Source: Planctomyces sp. (lineage in GTDB: Bacteria; Planctomycetota; Planctomycetia; Planctomycetales; Planctomycetaceae). From it: 48,046 bases of DNA. Below the pieces are notes generated by a model. The model was not told the DNA's origin. It saw nothing but the letters and a program-made list of their open reading frames with translations, and made no database searches. The position numbers and the translations under genes are program-made. Positions 1 to 7,553 of this stretch are shown piece after piece (the first letter of the stretch is position 1; every line of letters begins with the position of its first letter). The stretch spans positions 1 to 48,046 of the forward strand of contig SXKJ01000432.1 in NCBI GenBank assembly GCA_005778115.1, given 5' to 3'.

Positions 1-177
1 AGTGGGCAACCCCACGGCCTCGTCCCCCGATTCGGAGATTGTCTGTCGATGAGCCGTCCGCGCATCGGTTTCCGCCGAGGCCGCGGCATCGGGTTTCGGT
101 GGCTCAACCACGGTCCCTGCCACGGTTGGCGTTCCGCGCTGCGGCACAGGTGGCTGATTGCCGTTCGGTTCGGTCAT
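1..177 (-). CDS. Hypothetical protein, N-terminal part only
   Basis: The reading frame on the minus strand starts at the ATG at 177 and runs off the left edge, giving 59 residues. It begins MTEPNGNQPPVPQRGTPTVA and is rich in Pro, Ala, Thr and Glu, with no signal peptide or membrane segment, so it looks like a disordered cytoplasmic N-terminus. A GGAG lies about 10 bases upstream of the ATG. The open frame and the protein-like composition favour real coding over the overlapping plus-strand frames, which read as arginine-rich shadow peptides. I do not recognise the family and its function cannot be judged from this fragment. Confidence 0.55.
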   Translation of the reverse strand, partial: MTEPNGNQPPVPQRGTPTVAGTVVEPPKPDAAASAETDARTAHRQTISESGDEAVGLPT

Positions 178-616
178 GCTCTCAATCTCCGCGAACGGCA
201 ACGTCCCCAACGCCCTCGATCATTCGGATTCCAAAACCGCGGCGATTATGTTCGTTCGACAATGTCTGTGGCCAGCCACAGCGCTGCGGGATGGGCTTGG
301 AGAGGTGGCGAAAGTCCCGAACAGAGTCGCCGTACCGCGACTGTCAGAGCTTGTTGAATTCCTCGCCACTCGGGCTTTTCCCAGTGGTTCCCGCGCTTCT
401 GTACTACTGCCTCGTCAGGTCTTGGTTTTTGGGTAGCTGAAGTTGTGAGACTTCAGTTTTTCCGGCGAAAACCGAACTCTGACGAGTTCGGCTACTCCGG
501 TTCCAAGACTTGACGAGGCAATACTCAAAAACTGCGGTGAACTCGGTAGCGCAGAAGCGCGGGAACCACCCTGCTGGTTAGTGCGGCGACGGGGAAGCGA
601 TCTGCCGACAATCGCC
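178..616. repeat. Gene-free region with nested inverted repeats (382-571)
   Basis: No credible gene is seen here. The core is a large imperfect inverted repeat. The outer arms are about 386-401 and 552-567 (GGTTCCCGCGCTTCTG and its complement), and the second arms are 406-425 and 502-521. Inside lie two small hairpins, 437-456 (CTGAAGT...ACTTCAG) and 472-491 (CCGAACTC...GAGTTCGG), bracketed by GTAGC/GCTAC. The nesting suggests several palindromic elements inserted into each other. At 328-345 a degenerate copy of the GTACCGCGACCGTCAG element seen at 30423 may be present. It probably also holds the promoter of the gene reading left from 177. Confidence 0.6.
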
Positions 617-2608
617 TTATTCGGACACGTCGTCGCGCCGGAATTCGTTGAAGTGGATGTATTCCCAATGCCGCATCAGCGGCGCGGTGTTGATCAGTTT
701 CGAGTACGGACCAGTCGCTTCGACACGGCCCTTATGGAGAAACACGACGTGATCGGCTTTGCGAACCGTCGAAAGCCGAGTCGGTAGAAAAATCAGAGTC
801 CGCTCCTTCGCCAGCCGGGCATAGGTGTCATCGAGCAGCGACTTCGTGTTCTCGTCGAGCCGCTCCGCTGGCTCTTCGATGATCATCAGCGCGGGGTCGC
901 GGACCAGCGCACGAGCCAAGCCCAGCAAAAATGTTTGGCCTGGATCGAGAGCTTGGACATGCTCACCCAAGATGGTCTCGTAGCCTTGCGGTAGCTTGGC
1001 GATGAACTGATGCGCGTGGACTTGCTTGGCCGCCTCGGTGATGTGTTGCAGTGCGAAGCGCGGATCGCCGCAACGGATATTCTCCGCGACCGTGCCGGTG
1101 AAGAAGGGGTCTGTACCGCCGACAAAAATCGCCTCGGCCCGCAGCGATTCGAGCGTCACGAAGGCCAAGTCCTCGCCGTCGATCAGCACACGGCCTGATT
1201 GAGGTTCGATGAACCGCGGCAACAGGTACGTCAACGCGCGGGCTTCGAGTGGGTCCAGTGAGAGCACGGCAACCATCGACTTGGCCGGAATCCGCAGGTC
1301 CAGGCGATCCAGCAACAGTTGTTTGCCGGGTAGCCGATACGTAACCGACTCGAATTGGATCATCTTCGCGAGCGGTTGCAAAAACTTCGCGCCCACCGCC
1401 TGGCCGACTTCGGGGATTCGGGCCTGATACCGCAAGATGTTGTCCGCCCACTCCCCAGCCGCTTCTTCGATCTGCGGCAGATCCCAGAGTTCGTTCAGCG
1501 GGCGGTACGCCAATCGAAAAACGGAGACGAAAACCAACACGGCCGAGACCGGTAAGTACGCGGACTCCGCGGGATCGCTCAGGGACTTGGCGGCGATCAA
1601 GAACAGCACCAGCGCCAGCGTGATGAGCATCAGCAACCAACACAGCCAGCGTGACAGCTTCTCGTCTTCTTTCAGCGTCGCGATCTTGTCGAGGAAGCGT
1701 TGCAGGTGCTGGCTGAAGCGTTCGTGCTCGAAGTTCTCCATTCCGAAACCACGCACCGGCCGAGTCTTTCGCAAGCCTTCCGCCAACAATCGCAAATCAT
1801 CACCGACTTTGTCTTCCTGAAGCCGGCGCGATTGCTCGAAACGGCGGCGCTCTTTACGCACGAGATACCAGCAGGCCAACAGAGGCACGATGCACTGCAA
1901 CGCCAGCATCCAGTGCATCAGCAGAACCAGCAACAATAACCCTCCGAGCGTCACTGGCCAGCGCACGACACGTTCGAACCACCTTTGAATCCCCTCGCGG
2001 ACGTGTTCCACATCGCCGGTAAACATCAGGAAGGCGACTTCGCCGGCATCGTCCTCCAGATCGCTCGGCCCCAGCCGCAACGTCTGGCGATGCAACGATT
2101 GACGCAACCGCGTCGCGATCTCTTGCGACGTCCGGAACGCCAGCGCCCGGATCTGCAACGCCGACAGGCTCGCGATCAACGCCAGCCCGATGTTCGTCGC
2201 CAACAACGCCAGCAGGGCCGAACTGTTTGACCGCAGCGCAAAGAACTTCCGAACGCTCCAACCAACAAACGGCCCCCACGACTTTTGCCGAGCCTCCCAA
2301 GCGGTCGCTCGCAATCCTTGATCGAAGCGGCGATGACCGGTCGACAGATTCTCTTCGACCACTTCCTTGGCCTTAAGCCGTTGGCCAACCTGCAAAGAAC
2401 CGGTCAGTTGCTCATAGCCCGCGACATCCACGACCGCCGGCAACGCCACGTCGCCCCGTGTGATCAACAGGTCCACCAGCAGGTAGACGCCAAACAGCAA
2501 CCCACACAACGAGCCAGCCGAGACCACCGACAACAGCCACGCCCAGCGGGCCGCGCCTCGCGACAGATCTTTCGGCGGAAACACGCGCCGGAACGGAGTC
2601 TCCACCAT
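617..2608 (-). CDS. ABC exporter-like protein with a degenerate ATPase domain
   Basis: A 663-residue fused exporter half-transporter. I chose the ATG at 2608 (start MVETPFRRVF) because the longer frame overlaps the upstream gene; AGGGG lies just ahead. Membrane segments are near residues 24-48, 130-152, 220-250 and 322-366, and the nucleotide-binding domain is at about 415-640. The ATPase motifs are unusual. The Walker A region (448-458) reads LSLDPLEARAL with no GxxGxGK(S/T). The Q-loop glutamine is missing (VGGTD near 497). The signature is LDPGQ (554-558) instead of LSGGQ. The H-loop histidine is Thr610 (LPTRLST). Walker B (LMIIEEP) and the D-loop region survive. The fold therefore looks intact but ATP hydrolysis is doubtful. 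It lies 82 bases downstream of a permease gene on the same strand. Confidence 0.85.
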   Translation of the reverse strand: MVETPFRRVFPPKDLSRGAARWAWLLSVVSAGSLCGLLFGVYLLVDLLITRGDVALPAVVDVAGYEQLTGSLQVGQRLKAKEVVEENLSTGHRRFDQGLRATAWEARQKSWGPFVGWSVRKFFALRSNSSALLALLATNIGLALIASLSALQIRALAFRTSQEIATRLRQSLHRQTLRLGPSDLEDDAGEVAFLMFTGDVEHVREGIQRWFERVVRWPVTLGGLLLLVLLMHWMLALQCIVPLLACWYLVRKERRRFEQSRRLQEDKVGDDLRLLAEGLRKTRPVRGFGMENFEHERFSQHLQRFLDKIATLKEDEKLSRWLCWLLMLITLALVLFLIAAKSLSDPAESAYLPVSAVLVFVSVFRLAYRPLNELWDLPQIEEAAGEWADNILRYQARIPEVGQAVGAKFLQPLAKMIQFESVTYRLPGKQLLLDRLDLRIPAKSMVAVLSLDPLEARALTYLLPRFIEPQSGRVLIDGEDLAFVTLESLRAEAIFVGGTDPFFTGTVAENIRCGDPRFALQHITEAAKQVHAHQFIAKLPQGYETILGEHVQALDPGQTFLLGLARALVRDPALMIIEEPAERLDENTKSLLDDTYARLAKERTLIFLPTRLSTVRKADHVVFLHKGRVEATGPYSKLINTAPLMRHWEYIHFNEFRRDDVSE

Positions 2609-2643
2609 GGATCCCCTGGAATTGAGCGGCCCGTGAAAATTTA

Positions 2644-2661
2644 GCACGGCTCCATCCGTGC
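2644..2661. promoter_or_regulatory. Small hairpin between permease and exporter genes
   Basis: GCACGG (2644-2649) and CCGTGC (2656-2661) form a 6-bp stem with a 6-base loop. There is no T-run after it, so it is more likely an RNA-processing or attenuation structure, or chance, than a strong terminator. Confidence 0.3.
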
Positions 2662-2690
2662 GAATCGTTGGAATCAACGATCGAGTGACA

Positions 2691-3668
2691 CTATGCCAAG
2701 TCGCGGTCTTCAAACAAGATGAACGACAGCAGCAGCATGGCTCCGATGTACGCCAGCGAGTACAGCGCGGAATACCCCAAATACACCGGCGGGACCGCAT
2801 TCCCCACCGAAACGTTCGCCGACATGTTGAACGCTTCCAGTGACGGCAGCAGCGTGGCGATCAGGCGAGCCATGAACGACACGAATTCCAGCTTGAGCGT
2901 CCCCGCCTGCACGAGCACGGGGGTCAAATGCCCAATCACGAACACGGACAGGCACGTGATCATATTCACGACCATCGGCGTGCGCGTCGAAATCGCCACG
3001 CTCACGGCTGTCATCACTGCAACTTCCATCGCCATCAGCAGGACTGCGGGAATGACCTGCAACATCTCCTTCAGCCGGTCGTTATTCAGCCCTTGGTTCT
3101 CGAACCAGCTCGGGATTTCTTTGGAACTCTCGCGAGCGTCATAACCCACTTTGTAAAGCAGCATCACGCCGAACAGCACGACAAGCGGCACCAGCAGGCA
3201 CATCGTGGAGTTCACGATGCCGACATACTTGCCGACAATGAACTGCCGCCGGTTGATCGGCTTCGACAGCAACGTCATCGTCGTTTTGCCTTCGATTTCG
3301 CTGGCAATGCTGGTGCTGGCCGTCCACACCGCCAACAGCAACGCCGAAAACAGCAGCGTCATCAAACCGCAGTCCTTGAGCATCTTAATGTCACTGCCCA
3401 ACGAGAAGAACGGCAGGAACGTGTTGACGATCAGCAGCAACGCGCCGAAGGTCAGCATCAGCAGAAAGACCGGCTGGCGGACCGCCTCTTTCGTCGTGGC
3501 GCGGGCGATGACTCCGGTGCGGGTCATGTAGAGGAACACAAACATGCCGGCCAGCAGCAATCCCAGGATCAGTCCAATCGCACCCAAGCCGATCGCAGAC
3601 TTGTCGAACTCCGCTCGAACAGGTTCCGCTGCCAGTACCGTGGAAGAAAGCCAATCAAGCGACATCAT
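2691..3668 (-). CDS. ABC-2 type permease subunit
   Basis: A 325-residue membrane protein. A short periplasmic-like N-terminus is followed by a hydrophobic segment at about 29-49 and then several more (about 68-87, 100-118, 148-170, 205-230, 235-255 and 298-316). The stretch [20 protein letters not shown] matches the cytoplasmic coupling region of ABC-2 permeases, which usually reads SxExExGTxxLLLSxPxxR. The start may be the ATG at 3668 or the adjacent one at 3665; the GAGG four bases before the second favours 3665. It would need a partner ATPase. The only one nearby is the degenerate exporter just downstream, so the working partner may be encoded elsewhere. Its substrate is unknown. The 152 bases upstream, up to the acylphosphatase gene, show no clear signal. 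Confidence 0.8.
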   Translation of the reverse strand: MMSLDWLSSTVLAAEPVRAEFDKSAIGLGAIGLILGLLLAGMFVFLYMTRTGVIARATTKEAVRQPVFLLMLTFGALLLIVNTFLPFFSLGSDIKMLKDCGLMTLLFSALLLAVWTASTSIASEIEGKTTMTLLSKPINRRQFIVGKYVGIVNSTMCLLVPLVVLFGVMLLYKVGYDARESSKEIPSWFENQGLNNDRLKEMLQVIPAVLLMAMEVAVMTAVSVAISTRTPMVVNMITCLSVFVIGHLTPVLVQAGTLKLEFVSFMARLIATLLPSLEAFNMSANVSVGNAVPPVYLGYSALYSLAYIGAMLLLSFILFEDRDLA

Positions 3669-3820
3669 GCCTCACAGACCATCAAAAACAGGGGGACACT
3701 CGAAATCACAACGACGCGACGACCGTACGTCCGATCTGGCCCGCCGCGTTGGGCGAGAAATCTACCGAACCACTCCGGCGAAGAAAAGCGGCTGGAATTC
3801 ATCGCAGAACCGCCCTGAGG

Positions 3821-4114
3821 TCATCGGCGGATCTCAAATCTAGCGAACAATTCGTCGCGTGTGACTGCATCGACCGCTTGGTTCCGAATGTTGCCAGAGA
3901 ATTCCGAGGCGATGTCCGCCAACAACTGATCGAGCACAGACGGCTCCGCCTCGGCGACCAGTTCGACCGAGCCGTCGGGCAGGTTACGAACGAAGCCGAC
4001 CACCGGATACCGCCGCGCGATCGACGCGGTCGTATACCGAAAGCCGACCCCTTGCACGCGACCGTGATACAGAACTCGCCGACGAGTCAGTGCTGGGGTT
4101 TCGTCCGCCATCAT
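3821..4114 (-). CDS. acyP: Acylphosphatase
   Basis: A 97-residue cytoplasmic enzyme that hydrolyses acyl phosphates such as carbamoyl phosphate and 1,3-bisphosphoglycerate. The diagnostic block GRVQGVGFRYTT lies at residues 18-29, with catalytic Arg26, and GFVRNLPDGSVELVAE follows with catalytic Asn44. The length fits the family (90-100). The start is the ATG at 4114 (or 4111, next codon), directly behind a GGGAGGAG ribosome site that lies inside the last codons of the DUF4259 gene. The upstream stop is at 4116-4118, so translation of the two is very probably coupled. Confidence 0.93.
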   Translation of the reverse strand: MMADETPALTRRRVLYHGRVQGVGFRYTTASIARRYPVVGFVRNLPDGSVELVAEAEPSVLDQLLADIASEFSGNIRNQAVDAVTRDELFARFEIRR

Positions 4115-4115
4115 C

Positions 4116-4478
4116 TCACTCCTCCCAACATTGCTGGGCCAGTTGCCGGAGCCGCTCAAACGTGGCTCGAATCACTTCGCTTCGCTCGTCCGAACTCGCT
4201 TCGCGGAGTTGCTCAAATCGCGACTGCCAGTCGTCCACCGATCCCGGTTCGGGCAAGAATCCGCCACCGATGGTCTCGTGCAAGACGCAGATGATCTCGA
4301 CGTTTGGCAAAATCGGTTCGAGCATCTCCGCCAGTTCGACACTCCCCTTCCCTGACAGCTTAAAAATCGTCGCCGCTTCCAGCGCCTGTTCGATTTGCTC
4401 CGCCAACCTATGAGTCAATTCGAACAAGTGGTCGCGAGCCGCGTCGTTGTCAAAGTTCCCCGGTCCCCAGGTTGCCAC
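4116..4478 (-). CDS. DUF4259 domain protein
   Basis: A 120-residue protein whose start (V)ATWGPGNFDNDAARDHL is the hallmark of the DUF4259 family. I place the start at the GTG at 4478, because AAGGA lies 7 bases upstream and the family motif begins exactly there; upstream the frame is only the shadow of the PHP gene. The rest is helical and acidic, with no membrane segment. The molecular function of the family is not known to me. It heads a minus-strand set with acylphosphatase, whose ribosome site is inside this gene's 3' end. It is divergent from the PHP gene at 4632. Confidence 0.82.
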   Translation of the reverse strand: MATWGPGNFDNDAARDHLFELTHRLAEQIEQALEAATIFKLSGKGSVELAEMLEPILPNVEIICVLHETIGGGFLPEPGSVDDWQSRFEQLREASSDERSEVIRATFERLRQLAQQCWEE

Positions 4479-4565
4479 GTCGTCTTCCTTGTGTTGTTTG
4501 CCTCTGAGTCGGCGCGTCAAGTTGTGGCGAATCCCTCCGCCGGCGCGAAGAGTGGCAGACTGGGA

Positions 4566-4595
4566 TCGGAGCACGCCTTCGCTACCATGCTCCGA
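4566..4595. promoter_or_regulatory. Inverted repeat in the divergent DUF4259/PHP promoter region
   Basis: TCGGAGCA (4566-4573) and TGCTCCGA (4588-4595) form an 8-bp perfect inverted repeat with a 14-base spacer. It lies between the two divergent starts at 4478 and 4632. The geometry would suit a dimeric regulator, but no regulator gene is nearby and the assignment is inference only. Confidence 0.35.
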
Positions 4596-4631
4596 GTTGC
4601 ACGAGTTGTCCCTCATCGGAGATCGTCGCTC

Positions 4632-5960
4632 ATGAAATCGCAACCCCCGCTTCGCCCGCTGTTGCTCACCGCTCTCGTCGCCGCCGTGGCAATGACGCTC
4701 ATCGTTCTGCATGCCCCAACACCCGCTCCCGCGAACGCGCAGACCTTGCAAGCAACAGGGGCGATCAAATGGTATCGCGGCAACTTGCACACGCACTCGC
4801 TGTGGAGCGACGGCGACGACTATCTCGAAGCGATCGCGTTGTGGTACCGCGAGCATCACTACGACTTCCTGGGATTCACCGACCACAACATCCTCGCGGA
4901 CAGAGAGCGCTGGATCGACGTCGCCAAGTCGAAGGGCAAGCAGCAGGCATTCGACAAGCTGAAGCAAAAGTTTCCCAACGGCTGGGTCGAAGAACGTAAG
5001 ACCGAGGGCCAACTCGAAACACGACTGAAGACCTTCCGCGAGGTCTCCGACCGCTTCAACGAGCCGGGCAAATTTTTGTTGATCCAAGGCGAAGAAGTCA
5101 GCGATGCGTTTCAAAAGTTCCCGGTCCACATGAATGCGACCAACGTCAAGGAGTTGATCGTCCCACGTCACGGCGGCAGCGTGGCCGAGACCATCCAGAA
5201 CAACACCGACGCCTTGATCGCTCAACGCGAACGAACCGGGCAGCCGATGATCATTCACCTCAACCACCCGAACTTCGGCTACGGAGTGACGGCCGAAGAC
5301 CTGATGCGAATTCGAGGAGAGAATTACTTCGAGGTCTACAACGGCCATCCCGGCGTCAACAATTCCGGCAACAAGGAGCACGCTTCGACCGAGCGAATTT
5401 GGGACATCATCAACACGTTTCGTCTCAGCGAGCTCGGCCTGCCGCCTCTCTTCGGACTCAGCACCGACGACGGCCACGCCTATCACAACATCCCCAGCCG
5501 ATCTTCCGAACCGGGGCGAGGCTGGGTGATGGTGCTCGCCGACGCACTCACGCCAGAACGCCTGATCGACGCGATGGAAGCAGGCCGCTTCTATGCGTCC
5601 AGCGGCGTGACGCTGCACTGCGTGACCTCGTCGTCCGCCGGATTGGAGGTCTTCGTCAAACCCGATCCTGATGCGACTTACTCCATCGAGTTCATCGGCA
5701 CCCGCCGCGGCTTCAACACGAAAAGCGAACCAGTCCTCGACAAAGAGGGGAATGAAGTCCGAGCCACACGCCGCTACAGCGACGACGTCGGCCAAGTCTT
5801 CTGCCGCATCGACGGCCCATCCGCCAAGTATTGCTTTCAAGGGGACGAGCTTTACGTCCGCGCCCGGATCACGTCCTCACGCAAGCATCCGAACCCGTCC
5901 GAAGTCGGCGAATTCGAGCGAGCCTGGACGCAACCAGCGATTGGCCCGGCAGCCAAGTAG
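4632..5960 (+). CDS. Secreted PHP-domain phosphoesterase-like protein
   Basis: A 442-residue protein. The start at 4632 gives a clear N-terminal export signal (MKSQPPLRPLLLTALVAAVA, then a hydrophobic stretch ending APANAQ at about 36), so it is probably exported. The PHP metal-binding motifs follow: NLHTHSLWSDGDD near residues 50-62, DFLGFTDHN near 78-86, a QGEE motif near 153 and HLNHP near 216. PHP domains are metal-dependent phosphoesterases, but exported planctomycete versions have no settled substrate. The last 100 residues look like a beta-rich domain. The TAG stop (5958-5960) lies inside a palindromic repeat. Transcription is plus strand, and the bestrophin gene follows after the repeat. 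Confidence 0.87.
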   Translation: MKSQPPLRPLLLTALVAAVAMTLIVLHAPTPAPANAQTLQATGAIKWYRGNLHTHSLWSDGDDYLEAIALWYREHHYDFLGFTDHNILADRERWIDVAKSKGKQQAFDKLKQKFPNGWVEERKTEGQLETRLKTFREVSDRFNEPGKFLLIQGEEVSDAFQKFPVHMNATNVKELIVPRHGGSVAETIQNNTDALIAQRERTGQPMIIHLNHPNFGYGVTAEDLMRIRGENYFEVYNGHPGVNNSGNKEHASTERIWDIINTFRLSELGLPPLFGLSTDDGHAYHNIPSRSSEPGRGWVMVLADALTPERLIDAMEAGRFYASSGVTLHCVTSSSAGLEVFVKPDPDATYSIEFIGTRRGFNTKSEPVLDKEGNEVRATRRYSDDVGQVFCRIDGPSAKYCFQGDELYVRARITSSRKHPNPSEVGEFERAWTQPAIGPAAK

Positions 5961-6041
5961 GTCAGCCTTTCCAGGCTGACCTACTTGGCCATCGAACAAC
6001 ATTTCATCCCACGCTCAGCCAGCCTGGAAAGGCTGACCTAC
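5957..6041. repeat. Palindromic repeat pair, GTAGGTCAGCC type
   Basis: The first unit is a near-perfect palindrome, GTAGGTCAGCC(TTTCCA)GGCTGACCTAC, at 5957-5984; flanking CCAA/TTGG extends it. A second unit, CAGCCTGGAAAGGCTGACCTAC, lies at 6020-6041. The first unit contains the stop codon of the PHP gene, and the second ends 5 bases before the ATG of the next gene, leaving no room for a Shine-Dalgarno sequence. Related pairs occur at 27663, 39958 and 41282. Confidence 0.85.
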
Positions 6042-6045
6042 AAAC

Positions 6046-7047
6046 ATGATCCAATACGACCCGCATCATTGGCGCAGCCACCTGTGTGACATTCGCGGCT
6101 CGATGGTCCGCGAGATCTTCGCCCGCGTCACCGTCTGTGTGGTTTGGTCGATCGTCGTCGTGTCCCTTCACAAAGTGGGACAAACTCCTCCAATGACGTT
6201 CATCGAGGATGGCCATGAGATCATTTCTGGGGGACCGCAGAACTTTCTCGTCTTCCTGGGGCGGACGATTCCGCTCTCAATCCCCCTTCACGGCCACACG
6301 TTGATCGGAGTCGCGCTGGGCCTGCTGCTCGTGTTTCGCACGAACGTCTCCTACGACCGGTTCTGGGAAGGCCGCCGGCAATGGGGCAACATCGTCAACG
6401 ACTCGCGGAACATCGGCCGCTTGGCGACATCACTGCTGAAAGAGGATCGCGACCTGCTCGACCGGTTGTTGTTATGGACGATGGCCTGGAGTTGGTCCGT
6501 CAAGCATCGACTGCGAGGCAAACAGAGCATCGACAAAATCGCGGCCGAGCTACCCGCACCAGAGGTTCAGGAAGTCGAGCAAGCTCAGCACATCCCACTG
6601 GCGGTCTCGCGAAAGATGACCGAGCAGATTGACGCGGCCCAGCGGCGCGGACTCATCAGCGACGTGCAGCAGTCCCTGCTCGACGGCAGCCTGCAAAGAC
6701 TGATCGACGCCCTGGGTGCGTGCGAGCGAATCCACAACACCCCGCTCCCCTTCGCCTACATGGTCCACCTGCGACGAGCCTTAATCGTCTATCTCTTCAC
6801 CCTCCCGATGGCATTAGTCGCGGACTTTGGCTGGGCCACGGTTCTCGCAATGCTGTTGATCGCCTACATCCTGCTGGGCGTCGAAGAGATCGGCGTGGAA
6901 ATCGAAGACCCCTTCGGCGACGACGTCAACGACCTGCCGCTCAAGACATTCTGCGAAACCATCACCAACAACTTGCAAGCTCTGCGCCCGGGACAGCGAG
7001 CAAACGCTCAAGCCCCTCAACTCGACGATTTGAAGCTGCCTGAATAA
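6046..7047 (+). CDS. Bestrophin-like (RFP-TM) chloride channel family protein
   Basis: A 333-residue integral membrane protein of the bestrophin/UPF0187 family, whose known members are pentameric anion or cation channels. The family-typical N-terminus (HHWRSHLCDIRGSMVREIF) is followed by a membrane segment near 26-41, IPLSIPLHGHTLIGVALGLL near 82-101 and then the conserved FRTNVSYDRFWEGRRQWGN block at about 104-122. Two closing hydrophobic segments lie at 238-275, and a short charged tail follows the GVEEIGVEIEDPFGDDVNDLP motif, which is also typical. The start codon sits 5 bases after a palindromic repeat, with no ribosome site visible. Confidence 0.9.
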   Translation: MIQYDPHHWRSHLCDIRGSMVREIFARVTVCVVWSIVVVSLHKVGQTPPMTFIEDGHEIISGGPQNFLVFLGRTIPLSIPLHGHTLIGVALGLLLVFRTNVSYDRFWEGRRQWGNIVNDSRNIGRLATSLLKEDRDLLDRLLLWTMAWSWSVKHRLRGKQSIDKIAAELPAPEVQEVEQAQHIPLAVSRKMTEQIDAAQRRGLISDVQQSLLDGSLQRLIDALGACERIHNTPLPFAYMVHLRRALIVYLFTLPMALVADFGWATVLAMLLIAYILLGVEEIGVEIEDPFGDDVNDLPLKTFCETITNNLQALRPGQRANAQAPQLDDLKLPE

Positions 7048-7553
7048 CAGGCTCCGCGGTAAGTGCAAGGAGTTCGGTCGTCGCGCGAGCCGCGAGGGTT
7101 GTCGGCTCAGTCGTTCAAAACGGTGCGATTCCCTCAAACGAGGATTCTGGATGACGCCGAGTCCTACCAAAGCGGACTCTGGCGAGTTCGGATAGGAGAG
7201 TCGAACTTCGCGGAACATGACCGCGTTCGTAGGCGTGACGCATTGCCGCCGCTGTCCAGACCCCTTTTGGACAGCGTTATGATCAAAACCAGCGTCACAT
7301 CCAGCCAATTCAATGTCCCGAAACGCCTGCCCCTGGCCACAACGTCGCTCGCCATTCTGGAGCGTCGCGATACACTCTGCCCCGCCTTACGGCTGAAAAC
7401 GACCGACGGTTGCGACAACTCGACGGTCAACCCATCACGCTTTTTGCGAATCCCTGCCTATTCTGCTTCACATTGCTACTGCGGCCACGAGTCGCCGCCA
7501 CTTCCGAGGTTCGCCTTGTGGAGTGATCTTCTCGCCCACGAAAGGGGCCAATC
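7048..7553. other. 506-base gene-free region with a hairpin
   Basis: No convincing gene is seen; the short frames here have arginine/serine-rich shadow composition. CGCTGTCCA (7250-7258) and TGGACAGCG (7268-7276) form a 9-bp stem that could terminate the bestrophin transcript, although no T-run follows. GAGTTCGG-like fragments near 7180-7190 resemble the small hairpin element at 472-491. The promoter of the pseudouridine synthase gene must lie in the right half; AAGGGG precedes its ATG by 8 bases. Confidence 0.4.

Noticed and set aside
39..440. Overlapping plus-strand reading frames in the first 440 bases
   Set aside because: Their products are Arg/Ser/Pro-rich with no domain character. The minus-strand frame ending at 177 has normal composition and a ribosome site, so these are shadows or repeat-derived frames.
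2928..3818. 296-residue plus-strand frame opposite the ABC-2 permease
   Set aside because: Composition is extremely His/Gln/Arg-rich, as expected for the antisense of a hydrophobic membrane gene.
4479..5840. Long minus-strand extension of the DUF4259 frame (574 residues in total)
   Set aside because: It is antisense to the PHP gene, whose signal peptide and metal motifs are clear. The DUF4259 family start falls exactly at the GTG at 4478 with a ribosome site.
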